Source: CAZHVS01 sp964536015 (GTDB lineage Bacteria; Bacteroidota; Ignavibacteria; Ignavibacteriales; Ignavibacteriaceae). Taken from it: a stretch of 64,000 nt of DNA. The stretch covers positions 124,001 to 188,000 of the forward strand of contig CAZHVS010000005.1 of assembly GCA_964536015.1 (NCBI GenBank), given 5' to 3'. The stretch's first letter is position 1, and each line of letters opens with the position of its first letter. A program made the position numbers and the translations under genes. The notes under the pieces are model-generated. The model saw only the letters and a list, made by a program, of their open reading frames with translations, was not told the origin of the DNA and made no database searches. Of this stretch, positions 37,701 through 45,790 are shown in pieces.

Positions 37701-38160
37701 TCTTACACCAGAAGAACAGTCCCAATTACAAAGATTGGCTCAGCAACAGGATTTAATTAAAAAATCACTTGAACAATTAAACGAGGAGGCAAGAAGAACA
37801 GGTGAATCAAAAAGGTTTCCATCAAATTTGCAGGATATAGTTAAACAGATGGAAGAAGTTGTTACTTCGATGAAAACAGAAAAATTGAATGATGAACTGG
37901 TACAAAAGCAGGAAAAAATATTATCGAAATTATTGGATGCGCAAAAATCGATTAATGAAAGAGACTTTGAAAAAGAAAGGAAAAGCAATACTGGCGAGAA
38001 TGTTTTAAGGAATTCTCCAGGTGAGTTAAAAACTGGAGTGAGCAAAAAACATAATCTTAAAGACGAGTTAAATAAAATTTTTAATGAAGGCTATAAGAAG
38101 GATTATGAAGAGCTGATAAGAAAATATTATGAGGCTCTACAAAAAGAAACAACTAATTAA
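34783..38160 (+). CDS. DUF4175-like giant membrane/coiled-coil protein
   Basis: 1125 residues. The start could be TTG at 34783 or ATG at 34816 (residue 12). Membrane helices at about 25-48, 57-85 and 163-184 anchor an extracytoplasmic beta-rich part (190-510) and then a long Gln/Lys/Glu-rich coiled coil (about 510-870) with a Gln/Met-rich stretch at 920-1000. The composition is DUF4175-like. It may be a periplasm-spanning structural protein; no enzyme motif was seen. Downstream partner of the DUF4159 gene. Confidence 0.8.
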   Translation: MTELKSKYYHEMRTKINLFENKKIMSNTLFIIQIAAIVFLFVLSFIIFLEGYFYFNAITKTCIVYFLSLVLFIIFIRYIIYPYLVIKEIVGRRDYYNSAERIGNHFPQIKDELKNVFQLISINDEHIYSSQLISASFFSIYNRIKDIDFTTAITFEKSRRFLKVTILFSLLFILLFFVPSFQYASYRLIHYQQNFVLPQKFYFIIEPGNKSVTKGDKVTIFLKVTEASVSNINFYYKDETLTNYEIRKLTKDSSGFFKFYFEQVNSSILYYAEADGVQSDEFQITVIERPLIKSLSLQIFPPSYTGISIVEQKDNGNINTIIGSNVKLSVVSSKELKTAYLLYRDSTIQQLKINSNLASTQFTAVKEKSYSIIMEDLNGNKNLSPVNYSIKLFPDEFPSIEIISPNKNVNLSEDQRLPIFTKISDDYGFTKLVLNYKLISSKYETEQKNYQSLEIPINKNLKEAEINYIWNLSTMDLATEDVVSYFLEIYDNDIVSGPKLSKSADFTIRIPSLDEIFQHADDKQKKVEEDLLKTLKEAEELKKELEKIDQNLKSDKKDINWEEKDKLQKAVDKFEKLQNKVDEINKQLNEAKQELQENNLLKPETLEKYLELQKLFNELSSDEMKKAMEQMQNVLQKMDRKLTQNQLQNMKLDEDTFKKSLERTINLLKRVQVEQKMEEIIKRLDQIELKQNELQQETEKSDLSNKTERESLQKQQDEISKEMEKLTQEIKELSDKMKDLQDMPNEDLENSKEEFDKQDNEKLSEDASSEIQKMKKQESQQLQKQLSKNMKKMKQNFSSMQQKMQQENQMKTFTEMFRLLNEIINLSKKQEDLKNQTLNDLQSKRNNEITKQQDELKRNLQKILSQLSNLSQKTFAVTPEMGKALGDALGDMEKAINDLQNRNNNQASNNQREAMGSLNEAATLMKEMMDAMSQGGMQGGGMMSLMKQLGQLSQQQMSLNNLTQKLQGQGQGNLTPEEQSQLQRLAQQQDLIKKSLEQLNEEARRTGESKRFPSNLQDIVKQMEEVVTSMKTEKLNDELVQKQEKILSKLLDAQKSINERDFEKERKSNTGENVLRNSPGELKTGVSKKHNLKDELNKIFNEGYKKDYEELIRKYYEALQKETTN

Positions 38161-38165
38161 TTTAA

Positions 38166-38197
38166 AACAAAAAAGGCTGCCAATAAAGACAGCCTTT
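38166..38197 (-). terminator. Bidirectional terminator between DUF4175-like and porin genes
   Basis: AAAGGCTG (38172-38179) pairs with CAGCCTTT (38190-38197). The minus-strand tail is TTTTTTGTTTT, so it mainly terminates the outer-membrane protein gene. The arms are the same as at 18362, suggesting a favoured terminator sequence in this genome. Confidence 0.88.
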
Positions 38198-38220
38198 ATA
38201 AAACTTGAAGAAATTAGTTT

Positions 38221-38781
38221 TTACAAACCGAATTTTACTCCAACTCTTGCTCCTACATAACTTAAATCATCAGCAACCATCTGATATTTTGCACTGAGAT
38301 CAAGCATAGCTTTGGTACCGATAGGTAATTCATATCCAGCACCAACACCGAATCCAAATTTACTTTCACTGACATCAGATGAAGATGTTACTGTGGTGCC
38401 GCCAATAGTATATTGCGACTCAGCTGAAAATGTAAACATATGTAAACCGGTTTCAACTAAACCATAAAAACCAGGGGCAAAGAAATATTTTGCTCCAACA
38501 AGTATCGGAATAGCAGAATAATCGGTTGTAATTTTATAAGTTCCAGCAGAATATTCTTTTCCGCCCCACATCAAATAGCCAACTTTTGCATAGCCATTTA
38601 ATTTTGGCATAAAAGACATTTCAAATGTTGCTGTTCCACCAAAGCCCATGTCAGCGTAATCACCAAAATCTCCCATAGGAAGAGCAATTTCGCCTCCAAC
38701 ACCAAGATACATCTTGGTTTGAGCGTTGGAAAAACCAACAAATAATACAACTGCTACTAAAACAGCAAGAATTTTTTTCAT
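38221..38781 (-). CDS. Small outer-membrane beta-barrel protein (porin/OmpX-like)
   Basis: 186 residues. Signal peptide (1-20, ending SNAQ), then alternating strands with aromatic girdles (KMYLGVGGEIALPMG ... FGFGVGAGYELPIG), typical of an eight-stranded PF13568/OmpX-like barrel, closing in VGVKFGL with a terminal hydrophobic residue. AAGGAG precedes the ATG. Monocistronic with its own terminator. Likely abundant surface protein; substrate unknown. Confidence 0.85.
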   Translation of the reverse strand: MKKILAVLVAVVLFVGFSNAQTKMYLGVGGEIALPMGDFGDYADMGFGGTATFEMSFMPKLNGYAKVGYLMWGGKEYSAGTYKITTDYSAIPILVGAKYFFAPGFYGLVETGLHMFTFSAESQYTIGGTTVTSSSDVSESKFGFGVGAGYELPIGTKAMLDLSAKYQMVADDLSYVGARVGVKFGL

Positions 38782-39019
38782 TTTGTACTCCTTAATTTAT
38801 TGATAATTATAAGTTGTTTGAAACTTATCTTATTAATTGTATAAATATAACACTCAAATGTAAAAATAAATTAGTTAATATTGCAACAAATATTATTACT
38901 TAAATCACAAAAAATTATTTACTTATTGTAAACGATAAAATAGTTGGAATTGTTCCAAAACTGTATTAAAAAGTTAAAGTGAAATTTGTATTTTTAGAAT
39001 GAAAGTAAATTAAGTTTTG

Positions 39020-40567
39020 ATGAAAGAAATACTAAATAGATTATTGCAGCAAATATCTATTGCTACAAATACAGACTTAGCAATTGTTGTGAGAGATAGA
39101 GCATCTGTCTATCAAGTCGTATCTATGTCCGTAGATATTAAGATTTCAGATGATGAAAGAAATAATTTATGCGGGATTTCTTGCCAAAAGAAGAAAGAAT
39201 TAATTGTGCTTGAAGGAAAAGAATATGAGTTTATTCATACAATTAATTTCTCATCTAACAAAACTTGTGAATCATTCAGATTGATACTATTAAATAAAAA
39301 GAAAAAAAGAACTAAACCTGCATTGTCAAATCTGAATAATTTTAATAAAATTCTTAATTATTTATTTGTTGAAGAATGCAGACAGAAAGAAGTTATAAAA
39401 TCTGCAGAACGTTTTCGTGCAATTCTTGAAACACTTGATGATTTTATTTTTGTTCTTGATAGCAAAGGAAATATCAGCTTTGTAAATAAAAGCGGGGCTA
39501 TCTTACTGGAATATATCCCGGAGGAACTTCTTAATAAACATTTTCTATATATTATTGATGAAACAGATAAGCCTAATGTTGCAAGATCGTTCAGGGAATT
39601 ATTAAAAGTTAATTCAGTAATTAATTTTGAAGCAGTTTTAAAAACGAAATATGGGAAAAGTATTGTTTTCGAAATAAATGCCCGTTCAAATTTTGAAAAC
39701 GATAAATTGGAATCCGTTGTAGGAATTGGTCGAGACATTACCACAAGAAAAATATATAACAACAAACTTTCCGAATTAAATAATAAGCTTATAGAAGCAA
39801 ATCGTCTTGTAGCAATTGAAAGAGACAGGGCAAAACAAAGAATATCTGTACTTGAAGAATTAAATAGACTAAAAAATGAATTTGTTTCTAGCATCTCGCA
39901 CGAATTCAGAACTCCGCTTGCATCGATTATCGGATTTGCAGAAACAATAGATTCAGACCCTCATTTACCTGATTCAACAAAAAAAGAATTTAATGCTATA
40001 ATTCTTTCTGAAGCTAAAAGATTGGCAAAACTAATTAATGATGTACTCGATGTATCGAAAATTGAAAGCGGGAAAATAGTACTCAATAAACAAAAATTTA
40101 ACCTTATAAAGGTTATACAAAATGTTCTAACACAAATATCGCAACGAATAAAAGAAAAAAATATTTTTCTGTCAGTAGATATATCTGATGATGAAATTAT
40201 TATTTTTGCAGATGAAGAAAGAATTAAACAGGTTTTTGAAAACATTCTTGATAATGCTATTAAGTTTAATAAGAAAGATGGACGGATTACAGTATTTGTG
40301 CAAAGTTTGTATAAAGAAGTTGAAATAATTATTAGTGATACCGGGGTTGGAATTCCACAGAAGGATTTGCCTTTTATTTATCAGAAATTTTATCGTGTTG
40401 AAAGACCAAATACAGAAACGCAAGGAACAGGTTTGGGTTTATCCATAGCTAAACAGATTGTTGATTTACATAAAGGATTGATTAATATTAAAAGTGATGT
40501 TAATCGGGGAACAACTGTAATTATTAAATTTCCAAAAGTATATTTTAAAGATGAAGGTGGGATTTGA
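39020..40567 (+). CDS. Soluble PAS-domain sensor histidine kinase
   Basis: 515 residues from the ATG at 39020; a TTG three bases earlier is less likely. N-terminal GAF-like region (about 5-115), PAS domain (about 130-245) with LDDFIFVLDSKGNISFVN, a coiled coil, HisKA with His294 in SISHEFRTPLASI, and HATPase with DTGVGI and GTGLGLS boxes. No membrane segment, so the signal is cytoplasmic. Its TGA stop overlaps the TTG start of the NtrC-type gene, so the two form a coupled two-component pair. Confidence 0.93.
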   Translation: MKEILNRLLQQISIATNTDLAIVVRDRASVYQVVSMSVDIKISDDERNNLCGISCQKKKELIVLEGKEYEFIHTINFSSNKTCESFRLILLNKKKKRTKPALSNLNNFNKILNYLFVEECRQKEVIKSAERFRAILETLDDFIFVLDSKGNISFVNKSGAILLEYIPEELLNKHFLYIIDETDKPNVARSFRELLKVNSVINFEAVLKTKYGKSIVFEINARSNFENDKLESVVGIGRDITTRKIYNNKLSELNNKLIEANRLVAIERDRAKQRISVLEELNRLKNEFVSSISHEFRTPLASIIGFAETIDSDPHLPDSTKKEFNAIILSEAKRLAKLINDVLDVSKIESGKIVLNKQKFNLIKVIQNVLTQISQRIKEKNIFLSVDISDDEIIIFADEERIKQVFENILDNAIKFNKKDGRITVFVQSLYKEVEIIISDTGVGIPQKDLPFIYQKFYRVERPNTETQGTGLGLSIAKQIVDLHKGLINIKSDVNRGTTVIIKFPKVYFKDEGGI

Positions 40568-41949
40568 ATAAATTAGTTTTTATTGTTGATGATGAACCGT
40601 CTATTTCCAAATTATTAACATATTGGGTTCGCGATAAATGGAATTATCCGGTTGAAGTTTTTGAGAACGGTGAAGATGTTCTGAAAAAACTATCTTCAAG
40701 ACCTAGTCTTGTCTTACTTGATATAATGCTTCCCGGGTTAAACGGAGTTGAAGTTTTAAAGCAGATAAAACAATTTGATGAAAATCTACCGGTGATTATG
40801 CTCTCGGCACAGGGAAGAATTGAAGTAGCTCTTGAAGCTTTAAAGTTGGGGGCATTTGATTATTTCCCAAAGCCAATTGATATTCAAAAACTTGAGCCAA
40901 CTATAAAAAATGCATTAAAAAATTATGATCTGTTAAAAGAAATTCAAAACTTAAAAGAAAGTGCGAAACGAGAATATAGCTTTGAAAATATAATTTCCGC
41001 TGATGGAAAAATGCAGGATGTGTTTAAACTTGTTAACAAAGTTCTTAATAATGATATAACTGTTTTAATTTATGGAGAGAGTGGTACTGGAAAAGAATTA
41101 ATTGCAAGAGCAATTCATTATAACGGCATAAGAAAAGATAAACCGTTTGTAGTAGTTAATTGTGCATCTATACCAAGAGAATTGCTTGAAAGTGAATTGT
41201 TTGGACATGAAAAAGGATCATTTACCGGAGCATATCAGCGTAAACTTGGAAAATTTGAAGTTGCAAACGAAGGCACTATTTTCTTGGATGAAATTGGTGA
41301 TATGGAAATGACATTGCAGGCAAAGTTATTAAGGGTCATTCAAGAAAAGACTTTTGAAAGAGTTGGTGGAAATGAATTAATAAAATCAGATGTAAGAATT
41401 ATTTCAGCCACAAATCGCGATCTTAAAAAAGCTGTGGAGCAAAAAGAATTCCGAGAAGATTTATTTTATAGGTTAAATTCCTTTCCTATTAATGTTCCGC
41501 CATTGCGTGTTAGGAAAGGAGACATTCTTGTTCTTGCTGAACATTTTCTTGAGACATGCAATTTAAAATTGAATAAAAGTTTAAAAGGCTTTACCAAGAA
41601 AGCTCTTAAACTGATTTATGAATATGACTGGCCTGGAAATGTCCGCGAGTTAGAAAATACAATTGAACGATGTGTAATTATTACCGATGGTAATTATATT
41701 GATGTTGAGGATTTTCCTTTGCATATTAAAGCACTTGATACATCAAAGAAAATTGAAATGACAGGCTCTTTGTTTGTCGATGAAAATATAATTCCGTTTG
41801 AAAAAATAAAAGAAGAAGCTATCAGGCATGCCCTTAAAGTAACAAAAGGCAATATTCTTGAAGCAGCACGTAAACTAAAACTCGGTAGAGCCACTATTTA
41901 TCGTTTGATGGAAAAATACAAAGTAAACAGTAAAGAATTTGAAAATTAA
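40564..41949 (+). CDS. NtrC-type response regulator with GSFTGA loop
   Basis: 461 residues starting at TTG, which overlaps the kinase stop (TTGA). Receiver (LVLLDIMLPG), AAA+ domain with Walker A GESGTGKE, sigma-54 loop GSFTGA (218-223) rather than GAFTGA, and a C-terminal Fis-type HTH (LKLGRATIYRL). GSFTGA is a known tolerated variant. It follows its kinase and is 14 bp upstream of the STAS gene, so the regulator may be part of the same operon as the partner-switching module. Confidence 0.93.
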   Translation: MNKLVFIVDDEPSISKLLTYWVRDKWNYPVEVFENGEDVLKKLSSRPSLVLLDIMLPGLNGVEVLKQIKQFDENLPVIMLSAQGRIEVALEALKLGAFDYFPKPIDIQKLEPTIKNALKNYDLLKEIQNLKESAKREYSFENIISADGKMQDVFKLVNKVLNNDITVLIYGESGTGKELIARAIHYNGIRKDKPFVVVNCASIPRELLESELFGHEKGSFTGAYQRKLGKFEVANEGTIFLDEIGDMEMTLQAKLLRVIQEKTFERVGGNELIKSDVRIISATNRDLKKAVEQKEFREDLFYRLNSFPINVPPLRVRKGDILVLAEHFLETCNLKLNKSLKGFTKKALKLIYEYDWPGNVRELENTIERCVIITDGNYIDVEDFPLHIKALDTSKKIEMTGSLFVDENIIPFEKIKEEAIRHALKVTKGNILEAARKLKLGRATIYRLMEKYKVNSKEFEN

Positions 41950-41963
41950 TAAGGAGTATAATC

Positions 41964-42311
41964 ATGGATTTTAATAAAGAAAATTTCGGTGATGTAGTAG
42001 TTGAAGTTGTAAATCTAAGCAGGGCTACTTTGAAAGAAGCTGAACTTTTCAAAAAAACTCTTACAGAAGATATTGAACTGGGAGCTCGAAAATTAATTGT
42101 GGATTTAAGCGAATGTGAATTTATTGATTCCACTTTTTTGGGAGCACTTGTCGTATCATTAAAAAAGATAACAGCACTTGGTGGTGATATGAAGCTTGTT
42201 GGGTTTCAACCTTCTGTTCATTCAATGTTTGAATTAACACGAATGCACAGAGTTTTTGAAGCTTATCCAAGCAAACAAGAAGCTATTGAAAGTTTTGGAA
42301 GAAAAATTTAA
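41964..42311 (+). CDS. STAS-domain anti-sigma factor antagonist (RsbV/SpoIIAA-like)
   Basis: 115 residues, a single STAS domain. The conserved loop reads EFIDSTFLGALV with Ser56 in the phosphorylated position. In the unphosphorylated state such proteins bind an anti-sigma kinase and free its partner. A strong AAGGAG lies before the ATG. Immediately downstream is a SpoIIE-type phosphatase able to dephosphorylate it; no anti-sigma kinase (RsbW-like) is encoded in the window. Confidence 0.93.
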   Translation: MDFNKENFGDVVVEVVNLSRATLKEAELFKKTLTEDIELGARKLIVDLSECEFIDSTFLGALVVSLKKITALGGDMKLVGFQPSVHSMFELTRMHRVFEAYPSKQEAIESFGRKI

Positions 42312-42319
42312 GCAAGCCA

Positions 42320-43885
42320 ATGATTGCCGAAGACAAAAAAAATATCCTTGTCATTGATGATGATTTAACTATAAGAAAATTAATCTCTTTTCACCTTAAG
42401 AAGAAAGACTATTCTGTAATTGAAGCGGGAGGTTCTGAAGAAGCTTCTATTTTGCTTGAGGAACAGAAAGTTGATTTGGTACTTTGTGATGTAAATATGG
42501 ATGGAATGGATGGCTTTACATTTTGCCAGAAAGTCCGTGAATCAGAACAACATAGAACTCTTCCTTTTATTTTTGTTACCGCTAAAGGCAGTTTAGAAGA
42601 TAAAGAAAAAGCCCTTGCTGTTGGTGGAGATGATTTAATTTCCAAACCTTTTGATGTACAGGAGCTTTTACTAAAAATTCAAGCACTAATAAGAAGATCA
42701 GAAATCTATCGTGCCTATGGTTCAAAACGGCAAGTAGAAAGAACTGAGAAAGAAGATGTAGACAAAATTCTTTTAGTAGATGATGACATCTCTTTGGCAA
42801 AATTGTTTCAATATAATTTATCCAAAGCTGGTTTTGAATGTAACATTGCTCATAATGTAAACGATGGTTTTCAGCTAGCAAAATCGTATCAACCGGATAT
42901 AATTATTTCTGATATAATGATGCCTGAAGTTGATGGTTTTGAATTTAGGAGAATGCTATTAACAGACCCGGAACTGAGGTCTATCCCATTTTTATTTTTA
43001 ACTGCAAAAGGTGGTGAAGACGACATTCTTCAAGGCTATGATTTGGGAATTACTGATTATGTATTAAAAACAGCTGGGCCAAGAGTTGTTGTTGCAAAAG
43101 TATCCGCAATAATTAAAAGTCTTCGCAAAGAAAGACAAAAAGTCTTTTCAGAGATTCACAAAGCCGCTGATAATATGCGGGTGAAAGTTGTTCCAGACGA
43201 TTTTCCGAATTTTAAAGGATTCGATATTAAACACTGGCATATTCCATTTAAAGGCATTCCGGGTGGTGATTTTATTGATTACTTTAAAATTGATGATGAA
43301 CAATTAGTGGTTGTGCTTGGTGATGTAATGGGGAAAAAATGGGGTGCGTGGTACTTTGCCGTAGCATATGCTGGTTATGTTCGAAGTGCAATAAGAGTTG
43401 CACTTCAAAATATAAAAGAATATTCTCCAAAACTAATTTTGGAACAGGTTAATAATTCAATTTACCAGGATTCCCGAATCTCTGAAGTCTTTGCAACGCT
43501 TTCAATAATAGTTCTAAATAATAAAACGAATACAATTAAATATGCTGGGGCTGGTGATCTTCCAATTGTATTAAAAAAAGCAGATACAAACCAGGCGGAA
43601 TTAATTCAATCGAACGGTATGTTGCTGGGTTTTTCACCAGATGGTTTATTTGAAGATATAAGTTTAATCTCCAATAAAGGAGACATGATTCTTTTATTTA
43701 CTGACGGAATAATTGAATCAAGAAACCTATCGGGGGAATCTCTGGGCACAAATAATCTTCTAAAATTAGTGGAAGCAGTTGAAGCGGGAAATGAATTTCT
43801 TCAGAACTTTAAAGAAAAGATTTTAAACTTTACAAATCAAAAATTTGAAGATGATTTGAGTTTAATAGCAATAAAGGCAACATAA
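42320..43885 (+). CDS. REC-REC-SpoIIE phosphatase (RsbU-like)
   Basis: 521 residues: receiver 1 (about 8-125, Asp57), receiver 2 (about 148-265, Asp198), and a PP2C/SpoIIE phosphatase (about 290-521) with GGDFIDYF, VLGDVMGKKW, LFTDGIIES and FEDDLSLIAI metal-site motifs. Receiver 2 has Lys250-Thr251 where Lys-Pro is usual. The enzyme probably dephosphorylates the neighbouring STAS protein in response to phosphorelay. It starts 8 bp after the STAS stop. The minus-strand leuD-like gene converges. Confidence 0.93.
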   Translation: MIAEDKKNILVIDDDLTIRKLISFHLKKKDYSVIEAGGSEEASILLEEQKVDLVLCDVNMDGMDGFTFCQKVRESEQHRTLPFIFVTAKGSLEDKEKALAVGGDDLISKPFDVQELLLKIQALIRRSEIYRAYGSKRQVERTEKEDVDKILLVDDDISLAKLFQYNLSKAGFECNIAHNVNDGFQLAKSYQPDIIISDIMMPEVDGFEFRRMLLTDPELRSIPFLFLTAKGGEDDILQGYDLGITDYVLKTAGPRVVVAKVSAIIKSLRKERQKVFSEIHKAADNMRVKVVPDDFPNFKGFDIKHWHIPFKGIPGGDFIDYFKIDDEQLVVVLGDVMGKKWGAWYFAVAYAGYVRSAIRVALQNIKEYSPKLILEQVNNSIYQDSRISEVFATLSIIVLNNKTNTIKYAGAGDLPIVLKKADTNQAELIQSNGMLLGFSPDGLFEDISLISNKGDMILLFTDGIIESRNLSGESLGTNNLLKLVEAVEAGNEFLQNFKEKILNFTNQKFEDDLSLIAIKAT

Positions 43886-43893
43886 ATACAATT

Positions 43894-43927
43894 TAAAAAG
43901 AAGCAGGAAATTTTGTTCCCTGCTTCT
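43894..43927 (-). terminator. Terminator of the leuD-like operon
   Basis: AGAAGCAGG (43899-43907) pairs with CCTGCTTCT (43919-43927). On the minus strand a T5 run follows, placing it just after the dehydratase small-subunit gene; the opposite direction lacks a T tail. Confidence 0.82.
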
Positions 43928-43936
43928 GAATATTAA

Positions 43937-44440
43937 TTATTTCTTACCTGATTTTTCAAGTAATAGTTTTCGTGTATAAGCTACCAAACCACCAGCATCA
44001 ATTATTGCTTGACGTGCTTTTGGTAAAGGTTCAATCTTAAATCTTTTTCCAGTGGTTTTATTAATTAGTTCATTATCTGTTAATTCAAGTTCATCACCTT
44101 CGTTGGCTTCAATTTCGGGACAGATAACAGTTCTCAAACCAAGATTAATTGAGTTCTGTAAAAATATTCTTGCAAAATTTTTTGCAACAACAATTAATCC
44201 CCAGCCATTCAATGTTGATGCTGCTTGTTCTCTTGAAGAGCCGCATCCAAAGTTATTATCGGCAATAACAAAGCTATCGGGTGGAATTTGTTTGGAATTT
44301 AATTTTGCATTGAATTCTTTGTAATCCATAAAAGCGTATTGAGGTGTTTCTGTTGGCAGAACAGTCGCCATAAATCTACCCGGATAAATAGCATCAGTAG
44401 AAATATCATCACCTAATTTTAAAACAACTTTTCCAGTCAT
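43937..44440 (-). CDS. leuD: 3-isopropylmalate/citraconate-type dehydratase small subunit
   Basis: 167 residues, an aconitase-swivel domain with the typical YPGRFM entry and GCGSSREQAA near residues 65-75. It is the short archaeal/HACN-type form and partners the large subunit one base upstream. Together they isomerise 2-hydroxyacids such as isopropylmalate, citramalate/methylmalate or homoaconitate; the substrate cannot be told by eye. AAAGGAG precedes the ATG. Last gene of a five-gene minus-strand operon. Confidence 0.88.
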   Translation of the reverse strand: MTGKVVLKLGDDISTDAIYPGRFMATVLPTETPQYAFMDYKEFNAKLNSKQIPPDSFVIADNNFGCGSSREQAASTLNGWGLIVVAKNFARIFLQNSINLGLRTVICPEIEANEGDELELTDNELINKTTGKRFKIEPLPKARQAIIDAGGLVAYTRKLLLEKSGKK

Positions 44441-44441
44441 A

Positions 44442-45734
44442 TTAATTTACTCCTTTCAATGGATTAGTAATTACACCTGTTACAGCGCTTGCTGCCGCAA
44501 CTGCCGGCGAACAAAGATATACATCTGCATTTGGATTTCCCTGTCTTCCTTTAAAGTTTCGATTTGTTGTTGATAGAGAAACTTCTTTATCCCCTAAAGC
44601 CCCTTGGTGAACACCAAGACAGCATCCACAACCGGGATTCATTACAACAGCTCCGGCATTTATAAAGTCCATAATAAATCCTTTTTTCATGGCTTCTTTA
44701 TAAATTTTCCATGAAGCAGGGAAGATTAACATTCGTGTATTTTCTGCAACCTTTTTTCCTTTTAGAATATTGGCTGCAATTTCAAGATCATCAAGTCTGC
44801 CATTTGTGCAAGAACCAATAACTATTTGATTAACTTTAACGCCTGCTACATTATCAACTGGTTTTACATTGTCAACAGTATGTGGACAAGCAATCTGAGG
44901 AACAAGTTCTTCAGCGTTAATATTAATAATTTGTTCATAAACCGCATCATTGTCAGGTTTAACAAGTTCAACAGGTTCATTTACTCCGGCTTCTTCACGT
45001 AAGTAACGAATTGTCTCTTCGTCTCCGGGAACAATTCCTGAAGTTGCACCGGCTTCAACTGACATGTTACATAATACAAGTCTTCCTGAAGTGGACATAT
45101 TTTTTATTGTGTCTCCATGAAATTCAAGAACTTTAAAGTTTGCACCCTGTGCAGAAATTTTTCCGATGAGATAAAGAATAATATCTTTTGGTGAAACTAA
45201 TTCCGGAAGCTTTCCATTTATTACAACTTTAATTGTAGATGGAACTTCAACATTTAATACTGTTCCAAGAGTCCAAACGCTAGCCATTTCAGTAGCGCCA
45301 ATTCCAAATGCGAATGAACCAAGTGCACCGTGTGATGTTGTGTGACTATCTGTTCCAACAACCACATAACCGGGTTTAATATAGCCATTTTCAGGTAGAA
45401 TCTGATGACAGATTCCTCCTTGATCACCGCGAATATCATGAAACTTATTAATACCTTGTGCAGCAACAAACTCTCTTATTTTTTTCTGATTTGTAGCAGT
45501 CTTACTGCTTTCAGCAGGAACACGATGATCAAAAATTATAACAATTTTAGATGGATCCCAAACTTTGGGATTAAGTCCAGTTCCCTGGTACACTTCGTTA
45601 AATTGATTTATAACAAGTGCAGCATTTTCGTGGGACATTGCAACATCAACTTTTGGTTCAACAACATCGCCAACCTTTACAGTTGCCTGTCCTGTGGCTT
45701 TCGCCAGAATTTTTTCAACTACAGTCATGCCCAT
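44442..45734 (-). CDS. leuC: 3-isopropylmalate/homoaconitase-type dehydratase large subunit
   Basis: 430 residues, the HACN-type LeuC length. Iron-sulphur ligands are Cys309 in GSCTNGR and the cysteines of PGCGCC (Cys369, Cys371, Cys372). Substrate-binding TDSHTTSHGALG is intact. It catalyses dehydration and rehydration of 2-alkylmalate or 2-hydroxyacid substrates. Because of the neighbouring CoA-transferase and lyase, a citramalate/methylmalate substrate is as plausible as isopropylmalate. One base separates it from the small-subunit gene. Confidence 0.9.
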   Translation of the reverse strand: MGMTVVEKILAKATGQATVKVGDVVEPKVDVAMSHENAALVINQFNEVYQGTGLNPKVWDPSKIVIIFDHRVPAESSKTATNQKKIREFVAAQGINKFHDIRGDQGGICHQILPENGYIKPGYVVVGTDSHTTSHGALGSFAFGIGATEMASVWTLGTVLNVEVPSTIKVVINGKLPELVSPKDIILYLIGKISAQGANFKVLEFHGDTIKNMSTSGRLVLCNMSVEAGATSGIVPGDEETIRYLREEAGVNEPVELVKPDNDAVYEQIININAEELVPQIACPHTVDNVKPVDNVAGVKVNQIVIGSCTNGRLDDLEIAANILKGKKVAENTRMLIFPASWKIYKEAMKKGFIMDFINAGAVVMNPGCGCCLGVHQGALGDKEVSLSTTNRNFKGRQGNPNADVYLCSPAVAAASAVTGVITNPLKGVN

Positions 45735-45790
45735 AGATTTATTTCTCCTAGTATATTAATAAAAATTTTAAAATTGATTTCAACTATAAC

